NCBI RefSeq assembly: GCF_004363725.1 | Contig: NZ_SNZF01000006.1 | Coordinates: 1-64,000, forward strand | DNA length: 64,000 nucleotides | Direction: 5' to 3' | DNA from: Aquamicrobium defluvii | GTDB lineage: Bacteria; Pseudomonadota; Alphaproteobacteria; Rhizobiales; Rhizobiaceae | Part shown: positions 36,012 through 45,365 of the stretch, piece after piece | Numbering within the stretch: the first letter of the stretch is position 1 | Layout: the number at the start of each line of letters is the position of its first letter | Program-made: the position numbers and the translations under genes | The notes under the pieces: generated by a model | Told to the model about the DNA's origin: nothing | The model's input: only the letters and a program-made list of their open reading frames with translations | Databases searched by the model: none

Positions 36012-36468
36012 CTCCCGGCCGGCCGGGCGCGGCTTGGCAAGTCGGCATCCTCCCGATATGGTGTCTTCTCAGGACGGTTCGGTCCGCACGAACCGCAGGG
36101 ATGGCGCCGGGGGGACGCATGGTTTTTGCTTGCTCTCGGGAGCCTTCCGCAGGCTTCAATGGGGGCAAGTTCAGAAATTCCGGGGAACAGGACATTCCGG
36201 TCCCGACGACCGCTGACCCGACACAATGCGCGCAGGCAGCGCCGCCTCTCCCGCCCTCCTGACATTATCATGGATTGCCGCGCCGGGGCGCGGCTCGCAT
36301 GCGTGCGGTTCCTGGAGCATTTCCGCTTTTCCTCGAATCGCAGAAACGCTCTAACCTTTTGTTTTTACACAATTCCGAACGCAAAACCGCTTCGCACTTT
36401 TGCTGGAATTGCTCTGGCGGGCCCGCCGCGTCCCTCACCCCTATGTTCAATCAGCCCGGAGGTATCAA
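36012..36468. other. Gene-free region with a palindromic repeat
   Basis: 457 bp between der and the glutamine-synthetase-like gene. 36012-36314 shows no gene or clear terminator, only small GC palindromes. 36315-36415 is a rhizobial repeat (separate entry). The remainder is the leader of the next gene with its GGAGGT site. Confidence 0.6.
36315..36415. repeat. Second type of rhizobial intergenic palindromic repeat
   Basis: About 101 bp, AT-richer than its surroundings. The minus-strand version opens agagcaattccagcaaaag and contains the tracts gcgaagcggttttgcgttc and ggttagagcgtttctgc before ending aaatgctc. The agagca/tgctc ends are complementary. This is the layout of a repeat abundant between genes in Mesorhizobium-like genomes. 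It differs from the 83-bp type at 31010 and 45638. Confidence 0.65.
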
Positions 36469-37824
36469 TTGAGTGAAGCGATCAGGGAAGTGCTGGACTG
36501 GCTCGAGAGTCGGCCGGACGTCCAGAGTCTGAGGGCCGCGGTCTGCGACCTGAACGGCATCATGCGGGGCAAGCGCATTCCCGTCGATCAGGCAGTCAAG
36601 GCACTGGAAGGCAAGCTGCGCATGCCGTTTTCGGTGTGTGGCGTCGATGTATGGGGCGAGGACATCGTCGGCAACAAGCTGGTGTTCTCCACCGGCGACG
36701 CCGACGGCATCTGCCAGTGGACAGGACGCGGCATCCTGCCGATGGAATGGACCGCGCACCCCACCGCCCTCATCCCGCTCTGGCTCACCGACGAGAGCGG
36801 CGCGCCCTTCCTCGGCGATCCGCGCCAGGTGCTCGCCCGTATCCTCGACCGCTACAAGGCGCTGGACCTGACGCCCGTGGTCGCCACCGAACTGGAGTTC
36901 TATCTGGTCGATCCGAAGCCTGAACGCCCGCGCGGCCCCGTCTCGCCCGTCACCGGGCGACGTCTCGATTCCGACGCGGCGCTGTCCATCGACGAGATCG
37001 ACGATTTCGAGGGCTTTCTGCACGATGTGTACGCGGCCTGCCGGGCACAGGACATTCCCGTCGATTCGGCGATCGCCGAAAACGGCGTCGGCCAGTTCGA
37101 GATCAACCTCAACCATGTCGACGATGCGCTGCGCGCCGCCGACGACGCCATCCTGTTCAAGCGCACGGTGAAGGGCATTGCACGCAAGCACGGCTTCATC
37201 GCCTCGTTCATGGCCAAGCCCTACGGCAAGCGCTCGGGCAGCGGGCTGCATGTCCACTTCAGCCTGATCGACAAGGACGGCAACAACGTCTTCGACGACG
37301 GCACGGCGCGCGGTTCCGACATATTGCGCCACGCCGTGGGCGGCCAGCTTGCCGCGATGGCCGAAAGCACGCTGGTGTTCGCACCGCACTTCAACTCGTT
37401 CCGCCGCCTGCGCCCCAACTCCCACGCACCGACCGCCGTCGCCTGGGGTTACGAAAACCGCATGGTGGCCATCCGCATTCCGGGCGGACCCGCTTCGGCG
37501 CGCCGCATCGAGCATCGCGTGGCCGGAGCCGACGCCAACCCCTATCTTGTGCTGGCGGCGATCCTGGGGGCAGCGCTCATCGGCATCGAGAAGAAGCTGA
37601 ATCCCGGCGAGCCGGCAACGACCGATGTCTATGAACGCGACCTGCCCAAGCTGCCGCCGGACTGGGCCTCGGCCATCGCCAGTTTCGAAAGCGGCAACCT
37701 CGTGGCGGAGATATTCCCCGATGCGCTGCGCGGCTGGCTCGTCGCGTGCAAAAGGCAGGAACTGGAAACCTTTGCGCTGAGGGTCAACAATTTCGAGTTC
37801 GAGACCTATCTGGAAGCGGTCTGA
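36469..37824 (+). CDS. Glutamine-synthetase-family ligase (gamma-glutamyl-polyamine type)
   Basis: 451 residues from TTG at 36469, which has GGAGGT 5 bases upstream. Sequence elements: AVCDLNGIMRGKRIPVDQA in the beta-grasp domain, ELEFYLVDPKPERPRGPVSP and ENGVGQFEINLNHVDD for metal and glutamate, FMAKPYGKRSGSGLHVHFSL, and NSHAPTAVAWGYENRMVAIR. The shape is that of PuuA/GlnA-III proteins, which glutamylate putrescine or other amines, not ammonia. Nearby polyamine genes (about 21 kb away) do not form an operon with it. The terminal Tyr-adenylylation loop of GlnA is absent, fitting a non-GlnA function. Confidence 0.85.
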   Translation: MSEAIREVLDWLESRPDVQSLRAAVCDLNGIMRGKRIPVDQAVKALEGKLRMPFSVCGVDVWGEDIVGNKLVFSTGDADGICQWTGRGILPMEWTAHPTALIPLWLTDESGAPFLGDPRQVLARILDRYKALDLTPVVATELEFYLVDPKPERPRGPVSPVTGRRLDSDAALSIDEIDDFEGFLHDVYAACRAQDIPVDSAIAENGVGQFEINLNHVDDALRAADDAILFKRTVKGIARKHGFIASFMAKPYGKRSGSGLHVHFSLIDKDGNNVFDDGTARGSDILRHAVGGQLAAMAESTLVFAPHFNSFRRLRPNSHAPTAVAWGYENRMVAIRIPGGPASARRIEHRVAGADANPYLVLAAILGAALIGIEKKLNPGEPATTDVYERDLPKLPPDWASAIASFESGNLVAEIFPDALRGWLVACKRQELETFALRVNNFEFETYLEAV

Positions 37825-37828
37825 TTCC

Positions 37829-37863
37829 GTGGCGGCGGCGGATCGGAAACCCGCCGCCGCCAC
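37829..37863 (+). terminator. Hairpin after the glutamine-synthetase-like gene
   Basis: Perfect 13-bp repeat GTGGCGGCGGCGG (37829-37841) / CCGCCGCCGCCAC (37851-37863) with a 9-nt loop, starting 4 bp after the stop. No T tract follows directly, so termination strength is uncertain. Confidence 0.6.
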
Positions 37864-38076
37864 GGCGGACTTATACCCATGTTTATCTTTTGCCGGGTGT
37901 TCCACCCGGCACCGAAATGCTTCAGGAAGACGGTGGCGACGAATGCCGTCCGATATTACACACGCAAGGGTCATGCACGGGCAGCCTTTGGATAGCGTGG
38001 ATAAAATCTTCCGGCGCCGATAAATTTCACGCTAGATGTTGACAGCAAAAAGCACCCTGATACTAAATGTAGTTGT

Positions 38077-38268
38077 CATGGTTCCTTTCAGATCCCTTGC
38101 GGTTCGGAAAGGCTAAGAGGGAAGCCGGTGCCCTTTCGGGGAATTCCGGCGCTGCCCCCGCAACTGTAAACGGTGAGTTGCTGTCTCTTTCGTGTCACTG
38201 GTGCCAAAAGCACCGGGAAGGCCCGACAGCGACGACGATCCGTGAGCCAGGAGACCTGCCGTGACGTT
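38077..38268 (+). ncRNA. Cobalamin riboswitch upstream of nrdAB
   Basis: All core blocks are in order: aagaGGGAAgccGGTG (about 38117-38132), CCGGCGCTGCCCCCGC, CAACTGTAAACGG, a variable arm, CCGTGAGCCAGGAGACC and the B12-box end CTGCCGTGACG (to 38268). It lies about 112 bp before the nrdA ATG. Binding of adenosylcobalamin should switch nrdAB off when B12 is plentiful, presumably in favour of a class II enzyme encoded elsewhere. Confidence 0.92.
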
Positions 38269-38380
38269 GCACGAAACTCGGGCGGGGTGTCCCAGAGGTG
38301 CGCCTGCCAGCGTGGCATGAACCGCGCCTTCCGGCATGCGTTGCCATCCGTTCCCCCGTCCACAGCGCCACGGGGACAAG

Positions 38381-41275
38381 ATGCCGGCGACCACTGCACT
38401 CCAGACGAACGGAACCGACAAGGTTCCGCCTTCCATTGAAACCGATGCCCCCACCCCGACCGAGCCGGGATACCGCATCATTCGCCGCAACGGGTCGGTC
38501 ACGCCCTTCGACCCGACCAAGATCACCGTCGCGCTGACCAAGGCGTTTCTGGCTGTCGAGGGTTCGGTGGCGGCCGGCTCGCGCCGCGTGCACGACGTGG
38601 TCAAGGACCTGACCGAACAGGTCGTGTCGAACCTCATGCGCCGCATCGGCGAGGGCCGCACCTTCCACATCGAGGACGTGCAGGATCAGGTGGAACTGGC
38701 GCTGATGCGCTCGGAACACCACAAGGTCGCCCGCGCCTATGTGCTGTATCGCGAGGAACGCGCCCGCGAGCGCGCAGCGGCCAAGGCTGCCGTTGCCGAG
38801 ACGGCGGCACCTTCGCTCCATGTGACGCGCGCCAATGGCGAAAAGGCCCCGCTGGACGAGGCCCGCTTCCGCCGCATCATCGAGGAAGCCTGCGAAGGGC
38901 TGGAGGCTGTCTCCACTCAGCCGATCCTGACCGAAGCGCTGCGCAACCTCTATGACGGCATCACCGAGGACGAGCTGTCGCTGGCGCCGATCCTCGCGTC
39001 GCGCACGCTGGTCGAGACCGAACCGAACTACAGCTTCGTTTCCGCCCGCCTGCTGCTCGACCGGCTGCGCCGCGAAGCGCTGAGCTTCGTCACCGGCAGC
39101 CCCGAGCAGGCGACGCAGGCCGACATGGCCGGGCGCTATGCCAGCTATTTCCCGGAATTCATCCGCACCGGCATAGAGGCCGAGCTGATCGACCCCGAAC
39201 TCGGGCGTTTCGACCTCAAGCGCATCGGCGCGGCACTGAAGGCCGAGCGCGACCTGAACTTCCAGTATCTCGGTCTTCAGACACTTTACGACCGCTATTT
39301 CCTGCATACCAGAGGCAAGCGCTTCGAGCTGCCGCAGGCATTCTTCATGCGCGTCGCCATGGGTCTCGCCGCCCGCGAGATCGACCGCGAGGGGCGCGCC
39401 ATCGAGTTCTACAACCTGTTGTCGTCCTTCGACTTCATGTGCTCGACGCCGACCCTGTTCAATTCGGGCACGCTGAGGCCGCAGCTTTCGTCCTGCTTCC
39501 TCACCACCATCGGCGACGATCTCGACGCCATCTTCAAGGGTGTCAAGGACAATGCGCTGCTGGCCAAGTATTCGGGCGGCCTCGGCAATGACTGGACCCC
39601 GGTGCGCGGCCTCGGCGCCCACATCAAGGGCACCAATGGGGAGAGCCAGGGCGTCGTGCCGTTCCTGAAAGTGGCCAACGACACGGCGATTGCCGTCAAC
39701 CAGGGCGGCAAGCGCAAGGGTGCGGTCTGCGCCTATCTGGAAACGTGGCACGTCGACATCGAGGAATTCCTCGACCTGCGCAAGAACACCGGCGACGACC
39801 GCCGCCGCACCCACGACATGAACACCGCCAACTGGGTGCCGGACCTGTTCATGGAACGGGTCGAGGCCGATGGCGAGTGGACATTGTTCTCGCCCGACGA
39901 GGTTCCGGACCTGCACGATCTCTACGGCACGGCCTTCCGCACCGCCTACGAAGCCTATGAGGCCAAAGCCGCGGCCGGCGAGTTGCGGGTCTGGCGCAAG
40001 ATCCGCGCGCTCGACCTGTGGCGCAAGATGCTGACCATGCTGTTCGAGACCGGGCATCCGTGGGTGACGTTCAAGGACCCGTGCAACATCCGTTCGCCGC
40101 AGGGCCATGTCGGCGTGGTGCACTCCTCCAACCTGTGCACGGAGATCACGCTCAACACGTCGAAGGACGAGGTGGCCGTCTGCAATCTCGGCTCCGTCAA
40201 CCTTGCCAATCACGTATCGGAAAAGGGCCTCGACCTCGACCGGCTGGCAAGGACGGTGGGCACGGCGATGCGCATGCTCGACAATGTCATCGACATCAAC
40301 TTCTACACCATCCCGGAAGCGCGTGCCTCGAACCTGCGCCACCGCCCGGTCGGCCTTGGTCTGATGGGCTTCCAGGACGCGCTTCAGGCCATGCGCATCC
40401 CCTACGCTTCGGAAGGTGCCGTCGAGTTCGCCGACCGCTCGATGGAAGCGATCAGCTACCACGCCATCTCCGCCTCGGTGGATCTCGCCGCCGAGCGCGG
40501 CCGCTATCCGAGTTTCGAGGGCTCGCTGTGGTCGAAGGGCATCCTGCCGATCGACTCCATCGGGCTTCTGGAGGAAGCGCGCCCCGGCGTGGACATGGAT
40601 TCCACGTCCACCCTTGACTGGGCGAGCCTGCGCGAGCGGGTGAAGGAAACCGGTATGCGCAACTCCAACACCATGGCGATTGCGCCGACGGCGACGATCT
40701 CCAACATCTGCGGCGTGGCGCAGTCGATCGAGCCCGCCTACCAGAACCTGTTCGTCAAATCGAACATGTCGGGCGACTTCACCGTGGTGAACGCGCAACT
40801 CGTCCACGACCTCAAGGCCCGTGGCCTGTGGGACGAGGTGATGGTCTCCGACCTGAAATATTTCGACGGATCGGTGGGCCAGATCGACCGCGTGCCGGAT
40901 GATCTGAAGGCGCTCTATGCGACGGCCTTCGAGATCGACACGGCATGGCTGATCGAGGCGGCGTCGCGGCGGCAGAAGTGGATCGACCAGGCTCAGTCGC
41001 TCAACCTCTACATCGCCAATCCGTCGGGCAGGAAGCTCGACGAGCTCTACCGGCTGGCTTGGCGAAAGGGCCTGAAGACGACCTACTACCTGCGCTCTCG
41101 CTCGGCCACCCATGTCGAGAAGTCGACGCTGAAGGGCACCGACGGCAAGCTCAACGCCGTTTCGCCGGCAAGCGTGTCGGCAGCGGAAGCTGCCACGCCG
41201 ATCGTGGTCGACCCAAGTGCGGCATGGGGCAATGCCTGCGCCATCGACGACCCCGACTGCGAAGCCTGCCAGTAA
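38381..41275 (+). CDS. nrdA: Class I ribonucleoside-diphosphate reductase, alpha subunit
   Basis: 964 residues. Two N-terminal ATP-cone regions (about 32-130 and 147-240), the first starting YRIIRRNGSVTPFDPTKITV. The catalytic barrel has the first redox Cys in LRPQLSSCFLTTIGDD, the active-site set in SSNLCTEITLN (Asn, thiyl-radical Cys, Glu), and the partner Cys in VAVCNLGSVNLAN. The C-terminus ends in CEACQ, the CxxC pair re-reduced by thioredoxin/glutaredoxin. The start at 38381 has GGGGAC upstream; an ATG 45 bp earlier lacks homology. Two ATP cones and the partner's sequence point to the class Ic-like NrdA group. Transcribed with nrdB under the cobalamin riboswitch. Confidence 0.95.
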   Translation: MPATTALQTNGTDKVPPSIETDAPTPTEPGYRIIRRNGSVTPFDPTKITVALTKAFLAVEGSVAAGSRRVHDVVKDLTEQVVSNLMRRIGEGRTFHIEDVQDQVELALMRSEHHKVARAYVLYREERARERAAAKAAVAETAAPSLHVTRANGEKAPLDEARFRRIIEEACEGLEAVSTQPILTEALRNLYDGITEDELSLAPILASRTLVETEPNYSFVSARLLLDRLRREALSFVTGSPEQATQADMAGRYASYFPEFIRTGIEAELIDPELGRFDLKRIGAALKAERDLNFQYLGLQTLYDRYFLHTRGKRFELPQAFFMRVAMGLAAREIDREGRAIEFYNLLSSFDFMCSTPTLFNSGTLRPQLSSCFLTTIGDDLDAIFKGVKDNALLAKYSGGLGNDWTPVRGLGAHIKGTNGESQGVVPFLKVANDTAIAVNQGGKRKGAVCAYLETWHVDIEEFLDLRKNTGDDRRRTHDMNTANWVPDLFMERVEADGEWTLFSPDEVPDLHDLYGTAFRTAYEAYEAKAAAGELRVWRKIRALDLWRKMLTMLFETGHPWVTFKDPCNIRSPQGHVGVVHSSNLCTEITLNTSKDEVAVCNLGSVNLANHVSEKGLDLDRLARTVGTAMRMLDNVIDINFYTIPEARASNLRHRPVGLGLMGFQDALQAMRIPYASEGAVEFADRSMEAISYHAISASVDLAAERGRYPSFEGSLWSKGILPIDSIGLLEEARPGVDMDSTSTLDWASLRERVKETGMRNSNTMAIAPTATISNICGVAQSIEPAYQNLFVKSNMSGDFTVVNAQLVHDLKARGLWDEVMVSDLKYFDGSVGQIDRVPDDLKALYATAFEIDTAWLIEAASRRQKWIDQAQSLNLYIANPSGRKLDELYRLAWRKGLKTTYYLRSRSATHVEKSTLKGTDGKLNAVSPASVSAAEAATPIVVDPSAAWGNACAIDDPDCEACQ

Positions 41276-41437
41276 GCAGGCTCCCGCCCTCCCCGCCGGG
41301 CAGGGCAAAGCTGACAGGCCGGGATGCGGAGACATCGCCCCATCCTGCGCCATCACCATTCATGCGATCCCGACCGGCCTCCGGCCGATGCCTGAAGCGT
41401 CAGGGATGGGGTGCGCCAAGCCTAACCGGAGAATGAG

Positions 41438-42559
41438 ATGCTCGACTGGTCCGAACCCAAAAACACCCCTTCCATCCCGCTTCCGGGCAAGGATGCACCT
41501 GCCGGCGACGCCACCGGCCTTGGCGAAATCGAGCGTGGCGCGGCGCGCGTGACCGTCGATGAAAAGCGCATGATCAATGCGCGCGCCGACGTGAACCAGC
41601 TCCTGCCGCTGAAATACCGCTGGGCGTGGGAAAAGTATCTCGCCGGCTGCAACAACCACTGGATGCCGACCGAGGTTTCCATGCAGGCCGACATCGCGCT
41701 GTGGAAGTCGAAGGACGGGCTGACCGAGGACGAGCGGCGCATGCTCAAGCGCAATCTCGGCTTCTTCGCCGCCTCCGAATCGCTGGTCGCCAACAACATC
41801 GTGCTGGCCATCTACCGCCACCTCACCAACCCCGAATGCCGCCAGTACCTGCTGCGCCAGGCATTCGAGGAGGCGATCCACACCCACACCTTCCAGTACA
41901 TCGTGGAAAGCCTCGCGCTCGACGAGGGCGAGCTGTTCAACATGTACCGCGAGGTGCCGTCGATCACCGACAAGGCGGCATGGGCGCTGAAGCACACCCA
42001 GAACCTCGACAATCCCGACTTCAAGACCGGCACACCGGAAGCCGACCAGTCGTTCCTGCGCGATCTCGTCGCCTTCTACGTCATCTTCGAGGGCATGTGG
42101 TTCTACACCGGCTTTGCGCAGATCCTGTCGCTCGGCCGCCGCAACAAGATGGTCGGCATCGCCGAGCAGTACCAGTACATCCTGCGCGACGAATCCATCC
42201 ACCTGAACTTCGGCATCGACGTCATCAACCAGATCAAGCTGGAAAACCCGCACCTGTGGACGAAGGCGTTCCAGGACGAGGTGCGCGGCATGATCCTCTA
42301 CGCCGCCGAACTGGAAGCAGCCTACGGCCGCGATACGATGCCGCGCGGCTTCCTCGGCCTCAATGCAGCGCTGTGCGAGCAGTACATGCACTTCATCGCC
42401 AACCGGCGCTGCGCCCAGCTCGGCCTTGCGCCGGTGTTCGCCGAGGCCGAAAATCCGTTCCCCTGGATGAGCGAGGCCATGGACCTGAAGAAGGAGAAGA
42501 ACTTCTTCGAGACCCGCGTCATCGAATACCAGAACGGCGGCGCGCTGGCCTGGGACTGA
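41438..42559 (+). CDS. nrdB: Ribonucleotide reductase beta subunit, class Ic-like (Phe at the radical Tyr site)
   Basis: 373 residues, ferritin-like. Metal ligands can be read off: Glu114 ([12 protein letters not shown]), Glu145 and His148 in [16 protein letters not shown], Glu218 (YVIFEGMWF), Glu252 and His255 in [11 protein letters not shown]. The position of E. coli Tyr122 is Phe152 (HTHTF), as in Chlamydia trachomatis R2 (Phe127), and the Asp84 equivalent is Glu, also as in Chlamydia. Such enzymes use a Mn(IV)/Fe(III) centre instead of a tyrosyl radical. The C-terminal tail [18 protein letters not shown] supplies the radical-transfer Tyr and NrdA-binding end. 162 bp after nrdA with no visible terminator. 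Confidence 0.93.
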   Translation: MLDWSEPKNTPSIPLPGKDAPAGDATGLGEIERGAARVTVDEKRMINARADVNQLLPLKYRWAWEKYLAGCNNHWMPTEVSMQADIALWKSKDGLTEDERRMLKRNLGFFAASESLVANNIVLAIYRHLTNPECRQYLLRQAFEEAIHTHTFQYIVESLALDEGELFNMYREVPSITDKAAWALKHTQNLDNPDFKTGTPEADQSFLRDLVAFYVIFEGMWFYTGFAQILSLGRRNKMVGIAEQYQYILRDESIHLNFGIDVINQIKLENPHLWTKAFQDEVRGMILYAAELEAAYGRDTMPRGFLGLNAALCEQYMHFIANRRCAQLGLAPVFAEAENPFPWMSEAMDLKKEKNFFETRVIEYQNGGALAWD

Positions 42560-42667
42560 CGACGGAACGATAAACGGAAGAAGGACATCGCCTGTCGTCT
42601 TTGCGCCGGGGCGATGTCGTTTCCTCATGCTCCTCACCACCGCGAATGGTGTTCAGATCGAAATGCT

Positions 42668-42866
42668 TAAGGTGCCCGACCGCATCGCGGAAGGGAGAAT
42701 TGGGAAGCCGGTGCCCTCGACAGGAGGAACCCCGGCGCTGCCCCCGCAACGGTAGCGGAGCGCAAACCTCGACGGTGAGCCACTGGGGAAACAGCCCCGG
42801 GAAGGTGTCGAGGCGGTCCCCTAAAGGGACGGCTCCGGAGCCCGGAAACCAGCCTTGGGCACGTTG
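42668..42866 (+). ncRNA. Cobalamin riboswitch upstream of gbcAB
   Basis: Blocks in order: GGTGCCCGACCGC (P3 side), tgGGAAgccGGTGCCCTCG, CCCCGGCGCTGCCCCCGC, CAACGGTAGCGGAG (T of the usual CAACTGTA replaced by G), a long variable arm with GGTGTCGAGG, and the closing GAGCCCGGAAACCAGCC. The gbcA ATG is 122 bp downstream. It predicts repression of glycine betaine demethylation by B12. Confidence 0.9.
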
Positions 42867-42988
42867 GTCTCGACTGATCGCGGTGGGCGGTCAAGGAGCG
42901 AATGGCGCGCGACCCCGTTCCGGCGTCGGGCGGTTGCCGTTCCTTCCCCAAATCACCACCAAGTTCAGTCCTTTAACGAGGACAGGAC

Positions 42989-44236
42989 ATGGACGCCCGT
43001 AACGAAATGCTCTCGCTGATCCGCTCCCGCAGGCAAGGCTGGTCGCTGGAGCAGCCCTTCTACACCGATCCCGATTTCTTCAGGCTCGACATGGAGCTGA
43101 TCTGGTATCGCGACTGGCTGTTCGTCGGCCACGATTGCGAAGTGGCCAAGCCGGGAAGCTTCTTCACGGTGCAGATCGGCACCTATCCGGTCGTGGTGGT
43201 GCGCGACCGTGAAGGAAAAATCAGGGCATTCCACAATTCCTGCCGCCATCGCGGCAGCCGCGTATGCACGACGGCCAAGGGCACCTCGGCGCGGCTCGTC
43301 TGCCCCTATCACCAGTGGACCTACGACCTCGACGGCAAGCTCCTTTTCGCCCGCCAGATGGCCGACGATTTCGATCCCTCCGCCCATTCGCTGAAGCCCG
43401 TCGCCTGCGAAAGCGTGGCCGGCTACGTCTTCATCTGCCTGGCCGACGAGCCGGCCGATTTCCAGCCGTTCCGCACGCTGATGGAGCCCTATTTCGCGCC
43501 GCACAAGCTTTCCGAGGCGAAGGTCGCCTATGAATCGACCATCATCGAGAAGGGCAACTGGAAGCTGGTCTGGGAGAACAACCGCGAATGCTACCACTGC
43601 GCCGGCAACCATCCGGAACTGTGCAAGACCTTCCCGGAAGCGCCCAATGTCACTGGAATCAGCGGCGCCGAGAGCGACCCCGAAATGGTGGCGCATTGGC
43701 AAAAATGCGAAGCGGCGGGCTTGCCGGCGCGCTTCCGCATCGACGGGGCGGGCCAGTTCCGCGCCACCCGCGCGCCACTGCTGCGCGATGCGGTGAGCTA
43801 CACCATGACCGGCAAGCCCTCGGTGAAGCGCAACCTCTCCGACCGGGTCAATGCCGACCGCATCGGCACGCTGATGCTCTATCACTACCCGGCGACATGG
43901 AACCATGTGCTGATCGACCATGCTGTGACCTTCCGCGTCATCCCGCTCGGACCGGAGGAGACCGCGGTGACCACCAAATGGCTGGTCAACAAGGATGCGG
44001 TCGAAGGCGTGGATTACGACTTGCAGGAACTCATCCATGTGTGGACGGAGACCAACGATCAGGACCGCCGCATCGTGGAAGAGAATGCCTTCGGCATCCG
44101 CTCGCCCGCCTACGAGCCCGGCCCCTATTCGGAGTTGCACGAGGGCGGCGTGATCCAGTTCATGGAATGGTATGCGCACTTCATGGAACCGCGGCTTTCC
44201 GAGGGTGCGAAGCCCCGTCTCAAGAACGTCGCCTGA
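42989..44236 (+). CDS. gbcA: Glycine betaine monooxygenase, Rieske oxygenase subunit
   Basis: 415 residues. Rieske [2Fe-2S] ligands CRH (Cys85, His87) and CPYHQW (Cys105, His108). The mononuclear-iron region is VWENNRECYHCAGNHPELC. The C-terminal catalytic domain has YHYPATWNHVLIDHAVTFRV. Sequence order and length match GbcA/BmoA, which demethylates glycine betaine to dimethylglycine and formaldehyde using O2 and electrons from GbcB. The gbcB-type gene follows after 11 bp. Substrate assignment is supported by the window's carnitine genes, whose end product is betaine. Confidence 0.9.
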   Translation: MDARNEMLSLIRSRRQGWSLEQPFYTDPDFFRLDMELIWYRDWLFVGHDCEVAKPGSFFTVQIGTYPVVVVRDREGKIRAFHNSCRHRGSRVCTTAKGTSARLVCPYHQWTYDLDGKLLFARQMADDFDPSAHSLKPVACESVAGYVFICLADEPADFQPFRTLMEPYFAPHKLSEAKVAYESTIIEKGNWKLVWENNRECYHCAGNHPELCKTFPEAPNVTGISGAESDPEMVAHWQKCEAAGLPARFRIDGAGQFRATRAPLLRDAVSYTMTGKPSVKRNLSDRVNADRIGTLMLYHYPATWNHVLIDHAVTFRVIPLGPEETAVTTKWLVNKDAVEGVDYDLQELIHVWTETNDQDRRIVEENAFGIRSPAYEPGPYSELHEGGVIQFMEWYAHFMEPRLSEGAKPRLKNVA

Positions 44237-44247
44237 AGGAGGAGACG

Positions 44248-45363
44248 GTGAACGCCATGACCGATCCCGGCCTCTACCGCCATCTGGACGAGATGGTGCC
44301 GTGGAACGACCGACTTCAGGTTCTGGAGGTGATTGGCATCGTGGACGAGGCCCCGGAGGTGAAGACCTTCACCTTCCGCTCCGATGCGCAGACATGGTTC
44401 CGCTACAAGCCGGGCCAGTTCATCACGCTCGAACTGCCGCTGGACGACGGGCCGATCATGCGCACCTATACGCTGTCGTCGTCGCCGTCGCGCCCATTTT
44501 CCATCGCGGTGACGGTAAAGGCGCAGCCGGGCAGCGTCGGCACCCGCTGGATGTTCGACAATCTGGGCATCGGCGCACGGCTGAAGGCGTTCGGACCGGG
44601 CGGCGATTTCACCCACCACAACCACCCGGCCGCCAAATATCTGTTCATATCGGCCGGCTCCGGCATCACGCCGATGATGTCGATGCTGCGCTGGCTGAAC
44701 GACTGCGCGCCGGGCACGGACGTCTCCTTCGTCAATTGCGCCAGGCGGCCGGAAGAGATCATATTCCGCAAGGAGCTTGAACTGCTGGGCTCGCGCATGC
44801 CCGGCCTTTCGCTGTCGTTCCTGATCGAGGAGCGCTCGTCGCGCGAAAGCTGGTTCGGGCACATGGGGCGCATCGATGCCGTGCGCCTGCCGTTGCTGTC
44901 GCCGGACTTCCGCGAGCGGGAGGTGTTCTGCTGCGGTCCCGAGCCCTTCATGCGCGCAGTGCGCGAGATGTTGCAATCCACCGGCTTCGACATGGCTTTC
45001 TATCATCAGGAAAGCTTCGGAGTGCCGCCGGTCGAGCCCGTTCCGGCTCCCTTCCCCGAACTGCCGGCCAATGCGGACGCCGATGCGGCCCCTGCCGCGG
45101 CGGCCGTCCCGGTACGGTTCAGCCTCTCGGACGTGGAAGGCGAATGTCTTCCCGGCCAGACCGTTCTTCAGGCAGCGCGCGCCAGCGGGGTGCGCATTTC
45201 GGCGGCCTGCGAATTTGGGCTGTGCGGCACCTGCAAGGTCAGGAAGCTCTCGGGCGAGGTCGAGATGAACCACAATGGCGGCATTCTCGACGACGAGATC
45301 GCCGAGGGCTTCATCCTCGCCTGCTGCTCCAAACCCCTCTGCGACCTCGAGATAGAATCCTGA
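44248..45363 (+). CDS. gbcB: Glycine betaine monooxygenase, reductase subunit
   Basis: 371 residues. FAD-binding barrel (about 15-125) with RYKPGQFITLELPLDDGPIM and MRTYTLSSSPSRP. NAD-binding domain with LFISAGSGITPMMSMLRWL and FCCGPEPFMRAVREML. C-terminal plant-type [2Fe-2S] domain (about 290-371) with CEFGLCGTCKVRKLSG and a final ILACCSKP. Passes electrons from NADH to GbcA. GTG start at 44248 is preferred because AGGAGG is spaced 4-5 bases away; the ATG nine bases later would be too far. Confidence 0.9.
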   Translation: MNAMTDPGLYRHLDEMVPWNDRLQVLEVIGIVDEAPEVKTFTFRSDAQTWFRYKPGQFITLELPLDDGPIMRTYTLSSSPSRPFSIAVTVKAQPGSVGTRWMFDNLGIGARLKAFGPGGDFTHHNHPAAKYLFISAGSGITPMMSMLRWLNDCAPGTDVSFVNCARRPEEIIFRKELELLGSRMPGLSLSFLIEERSSRESWFGHMGRIDAVRLPLLSPDFREREVFCCGPEPFMRAVREMLQSTGFDMAFYHQESFGVPPVEPVPAPFPELPANADADAAPAAAAVPVRFSLSDVEGECLPGQTVLQAARASGVRISAACEFGLCGTCKVRKLSGEVEMNHNGGILDDEIAEGFILACCSKPLCDLEIES

Positions 45364-45365
45364 CC

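Noticed and set aside
38195..41359. Long minus-strand open frame (1054 codons) opposite nrdA
   Set aside because: Shadow of nrdA in a GC-rich gene. Its translation is rich in His/Arg/Gly with no domain, and nrdA and the riboswitch on the plus strand explain the region.
41438..42559. Tyr126 of NrdB (LAIYRHLT) as the radical tyrosine
   Set aside because: It lies between the first ligand Glu114 and Glu145/His148. The radical Tyr should be four residues after the His ligand, where Phe152 is found.
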